From assembly GCA_026418295.1 (NCBI GenBank), contig JAOABP010000004.1, positions 1 through 64,000 on the forward strand: a stretch of 64,000 nt of DNA, given 5' to 3'. Positions within the stretch are counted from its first letter, which is position 1, and each line of letters opens with the position of its first letter. The stretch comes from Caldifarciminota bacterium. GTDB lineage: Bacteria; Hydrothermota; Tepidihabitantia; Tepidihabitantales; Tepidihabitantaceae. Of the stretch, positions 44,625 through 53,722 are shown in pieces. The notes beneath the pieces are model-generated. The model did no database searches. It was not told where the DNA came from and saw only the letters and a list, made by a program, of their open reading frames with translations. A program made the position numbers and the translations under genes.

Positions 44625-45896
44625 CTAATGATACTGATCCTGCTCCTCGGTTGTCAGCAGATGCTCCAGTCCGGTCTTGGGTTCATCCGGACTGTTCGTC
44701 CATGCCAGACGATAATTGCCATCACCGTGGATATCAATAAAAATGAAAGTAAGTCCGAGCTGATAGTAAAACCAGTACTCTCGTGGTTTAACCTCCATTT
44801 CCATCGTTTTGCGTTCAATTGCATCAGGCTCCCCATACTTTACATATATCCTTCCCCGGTCGGTTTTGATCCCCGGTGTTCGGGCAGTAGCAAACCTCCC
44901 CTCTACGGTCTCCATACGCCGGACAAACTCGCTCAGATTATGCCGGGACCAGAACCAGGCGAGGTATGCCTCACGCCCTTCGGGAGATAAACGGTTATAA
45001 TACTCCAGCTCCCGGGGAGTTGCGATATACTGCAGCTCCTGATAATACCTCTGCTCCCGCGGTGTCAGCTGGAGATGATAACCCTCAACTCTCGGCTGAC
45101 TGGCAACCGTTTCTACCAGATCGAACATCACCCTGTTTTGAACCGAAAACGGATGATCTACCACCTTAACCACCAGTTCATACGAACCCGCATTAAGACT
45201 GTCAATGTTAATTTCCAGTGCTGTCGCACTGCGACTGCCCGCCTTGGTGCGTTCGATCGGTGCCGAACGGACTATAGTATCCCCACCCTCCCCACTGACC
45301 ATATAATAGCGCAACTCGTAACTCTTGGTCTGGGGATTAAGACCGTAGGCTTCAAAATAGGCATAAAACTTCTGAGTGCGACCGCTAACAAACCGGCGTC
45401 CCGGATTGGGTATCACTGCCAACGCCTGGGTCAGTGAATCTGTTAAGAGTGCATTCCCCAGCTGAATCGAACTGAGCATCAGCTGATCTCCAAATTGCGG
45501 AACAGTAATGGTATCGGTAACAGTTCCAGAATGTAAGGAATCAGCAACTGATGTCCGGACCTCATAACTACCGGCAGGGACAATGACACTGAACTGATCA
45601 ACAAATACCCGCTGATTAGCAATTGCCTCTTGGAAACTTCTCAATCGAGCCCTTTTGATCAAAGTCCCCGATTCCGAAAACTGACGGTTGATACCGTTAA
45701 TTGAAAACTCAATCCGGAACGGTGCCAGCAGCAGACTATCTCCGGACTGAAAATTCAGCTCCCGGAAACCGATACCGTAATAAAATTCTATGCGGACCGA
45801 ATCGGCAGTGTGACGAAAGACCGCCCAGTCAAAGTCAAAATGCAGTGTATCCCCGAACGCCGCCAAAAACAGTACCATGTTTACCATTGCTATCAT
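44625..45896 (-). CDS. GWxTD domain-containing protein (first paralogue in place, second in operon)
   Basis: 423 residues from ATG 45896, whose bases overlap the upstream stop (TGATG) with GGAGG 5 nt before. A signal peptide (MIAMVNMVLFLAAFG) suggests export. The long middle part is beta-rich. The C-terminal GWxTD domain reads WFWSRHN...GRFATARTPGIKTDRGRIYVKYGEPDAIE, with GIKTD in place of GWxTD, and ends WFYYQLGLTFIFIDIHGDGNY. The domain is common in candidate-phylum and FCB-like bacteria and has no assigned function. A tandem paralogue lies directly upstream. Confidence 0.87.
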   Translation of the reverse strand: MIAMVNMVLFLAAFGDTLHFDFDWAVFRHTADSVRIEFYYGIGFRELNFQSGDSLLLAPFRIEFSINGINRQFSESGTLIKRARLRSFQEAIANQRVFVDQFSVIVPAGSYEVRTSVADSLHSGTVTDTITVPQFGDQLMLSSIQLGNALLTDSLTQALAVIPNPGRRFVSGRTQKFYAYFEAYGLNPQTKSYELRYYMVSGEGGDTIVRSAPIERTKAGSRSATALEINIDSLNAGSYELVVKVVDHPFSVQNRVMFDLVETVASQPRVEGYHLQLTPREQRYYQELQYIATPRELEYYNRLSPEGREAYLAWFWSRHNLSEFVRRMETVEGRFATARTPGIKTDRGRIYVKYGEPDAIERKTMEMEVKPREYWFYYQLGLTFIFIDIHGDGNYRLAWTNSPDEPKTGLEHLLTTEEQDQYH

Positions 45897-47062
45897 CACT
45901 GCCTCCACAAGACAAATTCACCAGAACCGAAACGGTCAACAAAAGTAAAAGTGAGATTGCGTTGATAATAGTACCATACTTCCTCAGCGGGACGGTCTAT
46001 TTCAAACGGCCGGGACTCAACCTGATCCGGAGGCCCGTAGAGCACATAAATCCTTCCCCGGTCACTCCGGTACCCCAAATCCCCCCGGCTGAAGTTCTGC
46101 TCACAGTATTCAATCCGGCTAAAATACTCCTGCTCTCGCTCATTGATCGTGGTTGAGGGATTGGGGTCTTTATCCTGCCAGAATTCCTTCCATGCGGACT
46201 GACGATTTACCCGCACCGTCCGCTTCAACCTGCGAATCTCATCACGAGAGGCAATATAGATCAGCTGTTCAACTCTGGCATTCCATAGACTGTCATCGTA
46301 GTAAAATGGCAGTTTAACCTCGAAATCTGTTTCTCCAGCCCCGTTACCGCTCAAAAGCCTGACTTCAGCAGTATATATCCCGCTGCCCCAAAAACCGGAA
46401 TCGATTACCGGCAACCGTAACTCGGCAGTCATCCGGTCCGCATTCCGGGTCACACCTGCCCGCACTCCAGTCAACACCATTTTACCCTTTTTAACCAGCC
46501 AGAGCACACTGTCCTCCCAAGAACCGACGGAATTGCTGGCAGACACAAATTCTGCCCAAATTTCAATCGTATCGTCCAACCCGTAAATCCGGCTTGGGTT
46601 CGGCCGGCCTGATTTAAACAACCGTAAATGTACCCCACGTCCGTCCCCCTCAGGAATGAACCGGCTCATCGACTGTCGCTCACTCAAACGGTCATACACA
46701 CTCACCCGGACTGAGGACGTCCCGCGGGGCAGAGAAAATCGAACCGCTCCACTGATGATCGAATCGGGATCCACCGTTACGGAATAATCTGCTGCCTGCA
46801 CCTCATGTTCCCAGACATCTGCCGCCATCACCCGGCTGGACCGGTCCAACGCTTCCATTGTTATGCGGTAACGGGCAGTAAAACCGCTCTCGTTTCTTAC
46901 AAACGTAAGCCCGGAATAGGGAATTTCATAAAAAAAATCCATTACCCGCAAGCCACCTGTATCCTCATAAACAGCATAATCAGCATTAATCTTGATATTT
47001 CCTTGGAAAATCGGCAGTACAACGCCCGATATCAGTATCCACGGCAGGAATAAAGCAATCAT
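45896..47062 (-). CDS. GWxTD domain-containing protein (operon head)
   Basis: 388 residues. Signal peptide MIALFLPWILISGVVLPIF, a beta-rich central region, then the GWxTD domain: KEFWQDKDPNPSTTINEREQEYFSRIEYCEQNF, GYRSDRGRIYVLYGPPDQVE and VWYYYQRNLTFTFVDRFGSGEF. The five-residue motif here is GYRSD. It shares the overall plan with the following gene but is clearly diverged, so the duplication is old. TTGACT-17-TAAAAT lies 13 nt before the ATG, leaving about 6 nt of leader and no Shine-Dalgarno. It probably heads the run through PSP1, thiC and the aminotransferase. Confidence 0.87.
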   Translation of the reverse strand: MIALFLPWILISGVVLPIFQGNIKINADYAVYEDTGGLRVMDFFYEIPYSGLTFVRNESGFTARYRITMEALDRSSRVMAADVWEHEVQAADYSVTVDPDSIISGAVRFSLPRGTSSVRVSVYDRLSERQSMSRFIPEGDGRGVHLRLFKSGRPNPSRIYGLDDTIEIWAEFVSASNSVGSWEDSVLWLVKKGKMVLTGVRAGVTRNADRMTAELRLPVIDSGFWGSGIYTAEVRLLSGNGAGETDFEVKLPFYYDDSLWNARVEQLIYIASRDEIRRLKRTVRVNRQSAWKEFWQDKDPNPSTTINEREQEYFSRIEYCEQNFSRGDLGYRSDRGRIYVLYGPPDQVESRPFEIDRPAEEVWYYYQRNLTFTFVDRFGSGEFVLWRQ

Positions 47063-47075
47063 CGTCCAGTCTTAA

Positions 47076-47104
47076 ATTTTATCCCTAAGATCTTTAAAAG
47101 TCAA
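47076..47104 (-). promoter_or_regulatory. Promoter for the GWxTD-PSP1-thiC run
   Basis: TTGACT (47104-47099), 17 nt, TAAAAT (47081-47076), 13 nt, ATG. The leader would be only about 6 nt. Confidence 0.65.
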
Positions 47105-47172
47105 GGAGTTTATCCTGCTATTCAGCCTCTGTTAACCGTAGCCGGTTTCAATCCCTTCATTTCCCTCTTTAA

Positions 47173-47200
47173 TTGACATTCAGCTGAATCACAATATTAT
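47173..47200 (+). promoter_or_regulatory. Promoter for glyS, predicted leaderless
   Basis: TTGACA (47173-47178), 16 nt, TATTAT (47195-47200), 6 nt, GTG 47207. No Shine-Dalgarno. Confidence 0.7.
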
Positions 47201-47206
47201 AACACT

Positions 47207-49288
47207 GTGGCTATTTTGCTCCTCGAAATTGGAACAGAAGAACTTCCGCCCGGTGTGGTGGAAAACGCTACATTTGAACTCCGGCAGCGGTTGCTCAACC
47301 TCTTGAGTGAAAATAAACTCCCGGTAGGAAACGACCAGCTCTTCTGGACCCCCAGACGTTTAGCGGTGAAAATATACGACCTGGCACTTACAAAACCGGC
47401 TGTTGAAGTTGAAATACAGGGACCCCCGAAAAAAGCCGCCTTTGATACTAACGGGAACCCCACAAAAACCGCCACCGGATTCGCCCGCAGCCACGGCAGA
47501 TCAGTTAAAGACCTCTATGTGAAAATAACCGATCGCGGGGAATATGTATTTCTGAAAAAAATTCTCCCCCCGGTTCCCACCGAGGCAATACTCGGGCGGG
47601 AACTTCCTTCCCTCATCAGCACCTTACCATTTCCTAAAACCATGCGCTGGGATGATACCGGGATTCGCTTTTCCCGGCCGATCCGCTGGATCTTATGTCT
47701 GCTGGACTCCTCTCCCATCCGGTTTACCCTCGGTAACACTATTGCAGACCGCTACACTTTCGGCCATCGCAACTTTACATCCGAACCTCTGCTGGTAACA
47801 ACCCCCCAGGATTATGAACAGCTGCTCCTTGAGCACAAGGTGATCGCCGACCCGAAACGGCGGGCAGCGTTCATTCAAGAACGTCTCCAAGCCCTCGCCC
47901 GTTCGGTAAACGGTCAGATAGTGGAAGACAAAGATCTGCTTGAAGAAACGCTTAACATCACCGAATACCCCGAGCCGCTGCTCGGCACCTTCGATGCTGA
48001 ATTTCTCGAACTCCCCCGCCCGGTACTTATTACCGCTCTGCGCATGCATCAACGCTGTTTCTCGGTAGAAAATACCCAGGGCAACCTGCTTCCCTATTTC
48101 ATCGCGGTACTCAACACCCCGGACTGCAACACCGGGCTTGTCCGCCGCTGGTACGAACAGGCAATTGAATCCCGGCTCAGAGACGCCCGTTTCTTTGTAG
48201 ACGCGGACCTGAAAACCGGGTTGGAACCGCTTGTGGAGCAAGAAAAAAATGTCACCTGGATTGAAGGTCTGGGCAGCTACTACGATAAGACCATTCGGCT
48301 GGTGCAGATCTGCCACCATCTTGCGGAAACCACTGGCATTCCTGCACCGGAAAAGCTGGATCGTGCTGCCTACCTCTGCAAGGCCGACCTGTTAACCAAT
48401 TTGGTCCGGGAAAAGGAGTTTACTGCGCTTCAGGGAATTGTCGGTTCCATCTATGCCCGGCTTTTGGGTGAAGACCCGGTTGTTGCCCAGGCGATCGGCG
48501 AACATTACCTTCCCAAGACCGCTGACGATCCTCTGCCTCGCTCTATCCCCGGTGCACTTCTCAGCATTGCCGACAAAATCGACAACATCTGCGCCACCTA
48601 TCTTACCGGGAACATCCCGACCGGTTCCGAAGACCCATTCGGCGTCCGGCGTCAGGCGACGGGCATACTGCGCATCATTCTCCTTCACCACCTGCCGGTA
48701 GCAATTGACCGCCTGATTGAAACCACTCTGAACTTCTTCGCAGCAATAAAAACTCCACAAGTTGTGCAGCTGATTCTTGCCCTTTTCCAAGAAAGACTTA
48801 ACGCCTTATTAATCGAAAATGGCATCCCGTACGATGTTGCCAATGCGGTTCTCAGCACTGTCTGGCATACTCCAGCAGAAGCGCTGGCACGGGCACACAG
48901 CCTCGTGGAATTCAGCCACTCCCCGGATTTTGAGAAACTGATTACCGGACAGAAAAGAGTCGTTAATATCCTGCGCGGTCAGACAGTTGCCGGACTCCCG
49001 GATCCGGACCTCCTGACCGAACCGGCCGAGAAGGAACTGTTCAATCAGGCAAAGACTATCGAGCCCAAGCTCAACCAGTTAATCGAACAGCAGCACTATC
49101 ACGCCGCCCTAGAGCTGCTGCTGAACCTGCGTCCGGCAATTGACCGGTTGTTCGATGATGTACTCATTATGTGCCCGGATGAAAAACTCCGCACCAACCG
49201 CCTGAAACTCCTCCATTATCTCCGGTCGCTCTTTACCCGAATTGCCGACCTTTCAGAAATTGTGCTTGAGGGCACAAAACCCACCTGA
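47207..49288 (+). CDS. glyS: Glycyl-tRNA synthetase beta subunit
   Basis: 693 residues, the usual size of the beta subunit of tetrameric (alpha2beta2) glycyl-tRNA synthetase. Landmarks are LLLEIGTEELPPGVVENA at the N-terminus, FWTPRRLAVKI, GPPKKAAFDTNGNPTKTATGFARSHG, PKTMRWDDTGIRFSRPIRWILCLLD, an HD-like segment around LCKADLLTNLVREKEFTALQGIVG, SIADKIDNICATYL and the anticodon-binding C-terminus. It is not active alone; the alpha subunit GlyQ is not encoded here, although it is often adjacent. Start is GTG, fixed by the promoter 6 nt upstream. Confidence 0.96.
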   Translation: MAILLLEIGTEELPPGVVENATFELRQRLLNLLSENKLPVGNDQLFWTPRRLAVKIYDLALTKPAVEVEIQGPPKKAAFDTNGNPTKTATGFARSHGRSVKDLYVKITDRGEYVFLKKILPPVPTEAILGRELPSLISTLPFPKTMRWDDTGIRFSRPIRWILCLLDSSPIRFTLGNTIADRYTFGHRNFTSEPLLVTTPQDYEQLLLEHKVIADPKRRAAFIQERLQALARSVNGQIVEDKDLLEETLNITEYPEPLLGTFDAEFLELPRPVLITALRMHQRCFSVENTQGNLLPYFIAVLNTPDCNTGLVRRWYEQAIESRLRDARFFVDADLKTGLEPLVEQEKNVTWIEGLGSYYDKTIRLVQICHHLAETTGIPAPEKLDRAAYLCKADLLTNLVREKEFTALQGIVGSIYARLLGEDPVVAQAIGEHYLPKTADDPLPRSIPGALLSIADKIDNICATYLTGNIPTGSEDPFGVRRQATGILRIILLHHLPVAIDRLIETTLNFFAAIKTPQVVQLILALFQERLNALLIENGIPYDVANAVLSTVWHTPAEALARAHSLVEFSHSPDFEKLITGQKRVVNILRGQTVAGLPDPDLLTEPAEKELFNQAKTIEPKLNQLIEQQHYHAALELLLNLRPAIDRLFDDVLIMCPDEKLRTNRLKLLHYLRSLFTRIADLSEIVLEGTKPT

Positions 49289-49291
49289 AAC

Positions 49292-49804
49292 TTGGCAAAC
49301 ACCTTTAAAACTTCCCGCTTGATATTCACATTAACCTTTATTCTCTTTTTTTCGCTCTGCCACTGCGGAACAAAAAAACAGCAGGAGACGCCCGAGGGAA
49401 AAAAGGAAACGGTTCCCGGCCGTGCGACGGTGAAAATCTCCATCAGGAACCAGCAACTCACCGCCGAAATTGCCCGGACACTGGAAGAAAAGACCCTAGG
49501 TCTGATGTTTCGCCATTACCTTGCACCAGATTCAGGAATGCTCTTTATATTTCATCATGATGAGACCCTCCGGTTCTGGATGAAAAACTGTTACATTCCC
49601 CTGTCAATTGCCTTTATTGACTCTGCAGGAATTATCACCGATATAATGGAGATGGCACCCCTGGATACCGTTACCCGCTACACATCCTCAAGGCCAGCCC
49701 GTTATGCTCTTGAGACTGTCGCCGGCTGGTTTGCCTCTCACGGCATCAGACCCGGCGACACTGTCCGCATTACAGACAGCTTCCAGATTCACAGCCAGTG
49801 GTAA
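49292..49804 (+). CDS. DUF192 family exported protein
   Basis: 170 residues. DUF192 is recognised by EEKTLGLMFRHYLAPDSGMLFIF, RFWMKNCYIPLSIAFID, IIDIMEMAPLDT-type sequence and ALETVAGWFASHGIRPGDTV. Function is unassigned. The N-terminus (LIFTLTFILFFSLCHCGTKKQQ) is a signal peptide followed by a charged linker. It could be a lipoprotein, but neither Cys has a good lipobox. The start is TTG 49292, 3 nt after the glyS stop; no in-frame ATG preserves the signal peptide. Confidence 0.8.
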   Translation: MANTFKTSRLIFTLTFILFFSLCHCGTKKQQETPEGKKETVPGRATVKISIRNQQLTAEIARTLEEKTLGLMFRHYLAPDSGMLFIFHHDETLRFWMKNCYIPLSIAFIDSAGIITDIMEMAPLDTVTRYTSSRPARYALETVAGWFASHGIRPGDTVRITDSFQIHSQW

Positions 49805-49908
49805 TCAATATGTGCAGAAATTCGCATATATACTCAACTTGCCATATTTATTTAACATATTGTAACAATTATACTTGAATACATAGCTCATAATCTTTCT
49901 CGACCTTT

Positions 49909-49941
49909 GGGGCATACCCCGGGTTCCCCCGGTGTTTATAT
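49909..49941 (+). terminator. GC-rich palindromes after the glyS-DUF192 pair
   Basis: GGGG-CATA-CCCC (49909-49920) and CCGGG-TTCC-CCCGG (49919-49932) overlap in an otherwise AT-rich gap and are followed by TGTTTATAT. They could form alternative short hairpins and a weak terminator. The rest of the 190-nt gap shows only the promoter below. Confidence 0.3.
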
Positions 49942-49960
49942 AACAGCAGATAATCGCTCC

Positions 49961-49988
49961 TTGACTCTCTCCTGCCTTATGCTAATCT
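49961..49988 (+). promoter_or_regulatory. Promoter for the TPR lipoprotein gene, predicted leaderless
   Basis: TTGACT (49961-49966), 16 nt, TAATCT (49983-49988), 7 nt, ATG 49996. No Shine-Dalgarno. Confidence 0.6.
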
Positions 49989-49995
49989 TTAGCCG

Positions 49996-51321
49996 ATGCC
50001 AAGCGGCCGGAATTTGAACCTGCCCGTTATCCTATTTCTCGGAATCCTGTTAGCCGGTTGTGCCTATTTTAATACCTTCTATAATGCCCAGCAGTATTTC
50101 CGGGAAGGTATGAGGCTGAAATCCGAAGGAAACGCAGGTCAGGCACAGTCCAAATTTGACCGTTCAATTGAAAAATCAGCGCTGGTGATCAACCGTTATC
50201 CCCGTTCCCGTTGGGTTGATGATGCTCTCTATCTGATCGGCCGGGCTTATTTTGAAAAAGGTGAGTATGCGCGGGCTGTAAAATCATTTGAGCAGCTGGA
50301 ACTTGTATTTCCAAGCTCAAGATATGTACCCGAGGCAAAACTCTATCACGCGATCGCCCTAATTCGCAACAATCAGCCAGGTGCAGGCAGAATGCTTCTC
50401 GAAATAGTAAAACAACGCTATCCGAGGCTGAAGGCAACTGCGAGTTACCATGCGGCAGTTTATGAAGTTGAGCAGGGGGATGTCAAGGAAGGCATCGACT
50501 CACTACTGAAGTTCATCAGAAAATTTCCGAAATCTCAGCATTATCTCTCGGCACTCCGTCTGCTGGCAGATGCATGCCAGCAGACGGGTCGTTACGCTGA
50601 GGCGGTTGAATGGTATCAGCGGTATCAGTTACAGGAATCCAACCCCCGGAAACGAACTGAAGCTGCAGTCCGGCTCGCCCAATGCCTGTTTCTGGACAAA
50701 AAATACGCTGATGCGCTCAAAGCAGCCCGGGAGTTCCAAGGGCGATATTCGGATCTGGACGAAGAACTGAATCTGATAATAGGCAAGGCTCTCTCTGCTC
50801 TGGGGCGGGATGAGGAAGCAGTCGCTGTCCTGGTTAACATCTCAAGCAGCAACACCAGGGGTGCAGAGGCAGCATTTCTCTTGGGCAAGTATTACGAACA
50901 GCGTCGGGAATTTGTCCGTGCCCGCGCATATTATGATACTGCCCGGCTGCGCCGGGCTGATTCTGACTGGGGTGTTATGGCTACCAAACGCGCCGCACTT
51001 CTGCAGGCAATTACCTCGGAAACCACCAGCGTCAGCCCCTCGGCAACCGCCCTCTTTCTCTTGGCAGAAATTCACAACCTGAACCTGGCAGAATATGATT
51101 CGGCAATGACGATCTACCAGCGCGTTGCCGATTCCTTTCCTCAGACCGAACTCGCACCCAAAGCCCTGCTGGCGAAGGCTTGGATCCTCCTCAGGGTAAA
51201 ACAGGACTCTGCAAATGCGGTACCGGTACTGAACCGTATCATCACCAGTTATCCGAAAACCGAATATGCTCGGGCAGCCCAGGAATGGCTGGCAAAGATT
51301 ACTTTAAAAATTCAGCAGTGA
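49996..51321 (+). CDS. TPR-repeat lipoprotein (BamD-like outer-membrane assembly type)
   Basis: 441 residues. A signal peptide ends in a clear lipobox, LLAGC (Cys about 22). The mature part is a stack of tetratricopeptide repeats, the first pair resembling BamD/YfiO: NRYPRSRWVDDALYLIGRAYFEKGEYARAVKSFEQLELVFPSSRYVPEAKLYHAIAL. Further repeats run to the end (AEYDSAMTIYQRVADSFPQTELAPKALLAKAW). At about 440 residues it is much longer than BamD (about 240), so it is a related TPR lipoprotein and not certainly BamD. It should sit on the inner face of the outer membrane. The pyr genes follow 34 nt downstream. Confidence 0.8.
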   Translation: MPSGRNLNLPVILFLGILLAGCAYFNTFYNAQQYFREGMRLKSEGNAGQAQSKFDRSIEKSALVINRYPRSRWVDDALYLIGRAYFEKGEYARAVKSFEQLELVFPSSRYVPEAKLYHAIALIRNNQPGAGRMLLEIVKQRYPRLKATASYHAAVYEVEQGDVKEGIDSLLKFIRKFPKSQHYLSALRLLADACQQTGRYAEAVEWYQRYQLQESNPRKRTEAAVRLAQCLFLDKKYADALKAAREFQGRYSDLDEELNLIIGKALSALGRDEEAVAVLVNISSSNTRGAEAAFLLGKYYEQRREFVRARAYYDTARLRRADSDWGVMATKRAALLQAITSETTSVSPSATALFLLAEIHNLNLAEYDSAMTIYQRVADSFPQTELAPKALLAKAWILLRVKQDSANAVPVLNRIITSYPKTEYARAAQEWLAKITLKIQQ

Positions 51322-51355
51322 CGACCGTTAAAGCAAAGCAGAGAAATATTTCAAG

Positions 51356-52120
51356 ATGAACCCCGCTACCTCTATATCCGCCAGCATAATCAGAAAGACC
51401 AAACTCACCTCAGAAATATTTTCTTTATGGGTTAAACCGGAAAATACCGAATCCAATCCTGCCCCGGGCCAATTTTATGGAATAAAACCGCCTGATAACG
51501 CGGACCTGCTTCTGCGCCGGCCGATTTCTGTCGCCGACACAAAAAACGACAGACTCCGATTCATAATCCGGGTTACCGGCAAGGGAACCGCTGCTCTTTC
51601 CCGACTCCCGGCCGGTACTAAAATTGACATCTTGGGACCACTGGGCAGACCGGCACCGCTTGTTTACAATAAAAATGTTCTACTCTGCGGTGGCGGGGTA
51701 GGCATCGCACCACTTTTTTATCTTGCCCGAATCCTCGCCCCCAGTAACCGGATCACAACGATCATTGGCGTTCGTCGGGCAGAGGATCTGATACTGGTAA
51801 ATGACTTTCGTACGCTTGGTGCCCGGGTGCTGATCTCCACTGAAGACGGGAAAAAAGGCATAAAAGGGATACTGACCGACTTGGTTCCCCGAATTCTGGA
51901 CAAAATGGCCGAACCGGTAATCTACGCCTGCGGTCCGCGGGAAATGCTTAAAAAAATTGATGAAATTGCTGGCAATCTGCCCGTCTGGGGGTTTCTGGAG
52001 GAACGGATGGGCTGTGGAACCGGTATCTGTTACTGCTGTGGTATCAGAAAGAAGACCGGTGGTTATCTGCGTATCTGCCGGGAGGGCCCCGTAGTGAACC
52101 TGAAAGAGGTTGATCTGTGA
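51356..52120 (+). CDS. pyrK: Dihydroorotate dehydrogenase electron transfer subunit
   Basis: 254 residues. The FAD domain reads APGQFYGIKPPDNADLLLRRPISVAD, the NAD domain LLCGGGVGIAPLFYLARIL and YACGPREMLKKI, and the C-terminal 2Fe-2S site ERMGCGTGICYCCGIRKKTGGYLRIC supplies four cysteines. It lets class 1B PyrD use NAD+. ATG 51356 has no clear Shine-Dalgarno. It overlaps pyrD in a GTGA arrangement. Confidence 0.95.
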   Translation: MNPATSISASIIRKTKLTSEIFSLWVKPENTESNPAPGQFYGIKPPDNADLLLRRPISVADTKNDRLRFIIRVTGKGTAALSRLPAGTKIDILGPLGRPAPLVYNKNVLLCGGGVGIAPLFYLARILAPSNRITTIIGVRRAEDLILVNDFRTLGARVLISTEDGKKGIKGILTDLVPRILDKMAEPVIYACGPREMLKKIDEIAGNLPVWGFLEERMGCGTGICYCCGIRKKTGGYLRICREGPVVNLKEVDL

Positions 52121-53016
52121 ATCTGGAGGTAATGCTCGCCGGAGTAAAATTCCGCAACCCGGTCATCGCCGCCTCGGGAACATTCGGCTTTGGTCTCGAA
52201 TACCGGCAGATTGCCCAAAAACTTGGCGGTATTGTCACCAAGGCAATAACACTTGAACCTCGGGCCGGTAACCCCATGCCCCGAATCGCCGAGGTCTGTG
52301 GAGGGATTGTCAATTCTGTCGGGCTGGAAAACCCGGGTATTCAGCGCTTCAAGACCGAAATTCTTCCCCGTCTCCGGAATTTGAAATCCCGGCTGATTGT
52401 CAATATTGCAGGCTCTAAAACTGATGAGTTCGTTCAGATTGCAGAGATGCTGGAAGAAGATCAGATTACCGCTTTGGAACTTAACCTTTCCTGTCCTAAT
52501 GTCAGGGAGGGCGGTGTTCTTCTGGGGCAGAATCCCAAGCTGGTCAAAAACCTTACATCTGCAGTGCGCAAACGTACCCGTAAACTGCTGATAGTAAAAC
52601 TTACAGCCAATTTCGTCGATCCGGCTGTGACTGCCCGCGCCGCCGAGGACAGCGGTGCTGATGCGGTTACCGTCATTAATACCCTGTTCGGTCTGGTGCT
52701 GGATGAAAATGGCCAGCCGCTGCTGGGTGGCAGAACTGGGGGCCTCTCCGGTCCGGCAATCAAACCGTTCGCCCTGTTCTGCGTTGATCGGGTTGCAGCA
52801 GCAGTTAAAATTCCAGTAATTGGCTGCGGCGGAATTATGAACGGCCAGGATGCATACGAATTTCTCTGTGCTGGAGCAAAAATGGTGCAGGTTGGCACCG
52901 CAAATTTGATCACCCCCGATCGCAGCTGGAAAATTGTCCGCGAGCTTGCAGTTATCTGCCGCTTGAAAAAATCGGTTCAATTCAAAAAAGTCAGGAAAGC
53001 GAGGTGTAAAAAATGA
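52117..53016 (+). CDS. pyrD: Dihydroorotate dehydrogenase B catalytic subunit
   Basis: 299 residues, FMN TIM barrel. ASGTFGFGLEYRQIAQKLGGIVTKAI, NSVGLENPGIQRF, LNLSCPNVREGG (class 1 catalytic Cys region), GLSGPAIKPFA and GCGGIMNGQDAYEFLCAGAKMVQVGTA are all class 1B features. It oxidises dihydroorotate to orotate. Start is GTG 52117 overlapping the pyrK stop; the stop overlaps pyrF (ATGA). A 332-codon antisense ORF over this gene is a shadow. Confidence 0.96.
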   Translation: MNLEVMLAGVKFRNPVIAASGTFGFGLEYRQIAQKLGGIVTKAITLEPRAGNPMPRIAEVCGGIVNSVGLENPGIQRFKTEILPRLRNLKSRLIVNIAGSKTDEFVQIAEMLEEDQITALELNLSCPNVREGGVLLGQNPKLVKNLTSAVRKRTRKLLIVKLTANFVDPAVTARAAEDSGADAVTVINTLFGLVLDENGQPLLGGRTGGLSGPAIKPFALFCVDRVAAAVKIPVIGCGGIMNGQDAYEFLCAGAKMVQVGTANLITPDRSWKIVRELAVICRLKKSVQFKKVRKARCKK

Positions 53017-53720
53017 CCCGACTGATTCTGGCACTAAATGTTGAGGAAGCTGATGAAGCACGAAAATTACTCGAACTGTTCGGCACCCGTATTGACCTCT
53101 ATAAAATCGGCATTGATCTCTGGGTAAAATGCGGGCCGGAACTCGTCCGCGAATTCATCGCCGCTGGTGCCGGTGTATTTCTGGACTTGAAATTCTCTGA
53201 CATTCCTTCTGTAGTAGAAAAGGCGGTAAGCGCGGCAACTGAACTTGGTGTTCAGATGCTGACTGTGCACGCCATGGGCGGAGCGGAAATGATGCTTGCC
53301 GCTACCCGTGCTGCCCGAATAACTGCCGAACAGATCGGTAGGCAGAAACCGCTGGTGGTTGCGGTCACAGTTCTGACCAGCCTCGACCGCACTGCGCTCA
53401 CTCAAATTACCGGATTTTCCCAGGAGGTGGAAAACCGGGTTCTGGCTCTGGCAGAACTTGCCCAGAGTGTAGGCTGTGATGGAGTCGTAGCTTCTCCGAG
53501 AGAAATCCGCCCGCTGAAAAAAAGGTGTGGTCCGAAATTCGTTGTCGTCACCCCGGGAATTCGGCTGAAAAAAGAACCGGATGATGACCAGCTCCGCTTC
53601 CTTACTCCTCAGGAAGCAGCGCAGGCTGGCGCTGACTACATTGTGGTTGGCAGACCGATTTACCAGGCAGCCGACCCTTTGACAGCCCTGGAACAGATCA
53701 GAGCCCAAATCGGGAGGTAA
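53013..53720 (+). CDS. pyrF: Orotidine 5'-phosphate decarboxylase
   Basis: 235 residues. The catalytic signature is FLDLKFSDIPSVVEKAV (D-x-K-x2-D), with ILALNVEEADEARKLLELFG at the start, TVHAMGG, VTPGIRLK and GADYIVVGRPIYQA toward the end. It converts OMP to UMP. The ATG overlaps the pyrD stop, and pyrE follows 2 nt after its stop. Confidence 0.96.
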   Translation: MTRLILALNVEEADEARKLLELFGTRIDLYKIGIDLWVKCGPELVREFIAAGAGVFLDLKFSDIPSVVEKAVSAATELGVQMLTVHAMGGAEMMLAATRAARITAEQIGRQKPLVVAVTVLTSLDRTALTQITGFSQEVENRVLALAELAQSVGCDGVVASPREIRPLKKRCGPKFVVVTPGIRLKKEPDDDQLRFLTPQEAAQAGADYIVVGRPIYQAADPLTALEQIRAQIGR

Positions 53721-53722
53721 AA

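Noticed and set aside
47693-48319. 208-codon minus-strand ORF over glyS
   Set aside because: Shadow of glyS; no translation signals and no recognisable domain.
52063-53061. 332-codon minus-strand ORF over pyrD
   Set aside because: It covers pyrD, whose protein is strongly conserved. Its own translation resembles no family and is rich in Phe, Asn and Gln as expected for an antisense shadow.
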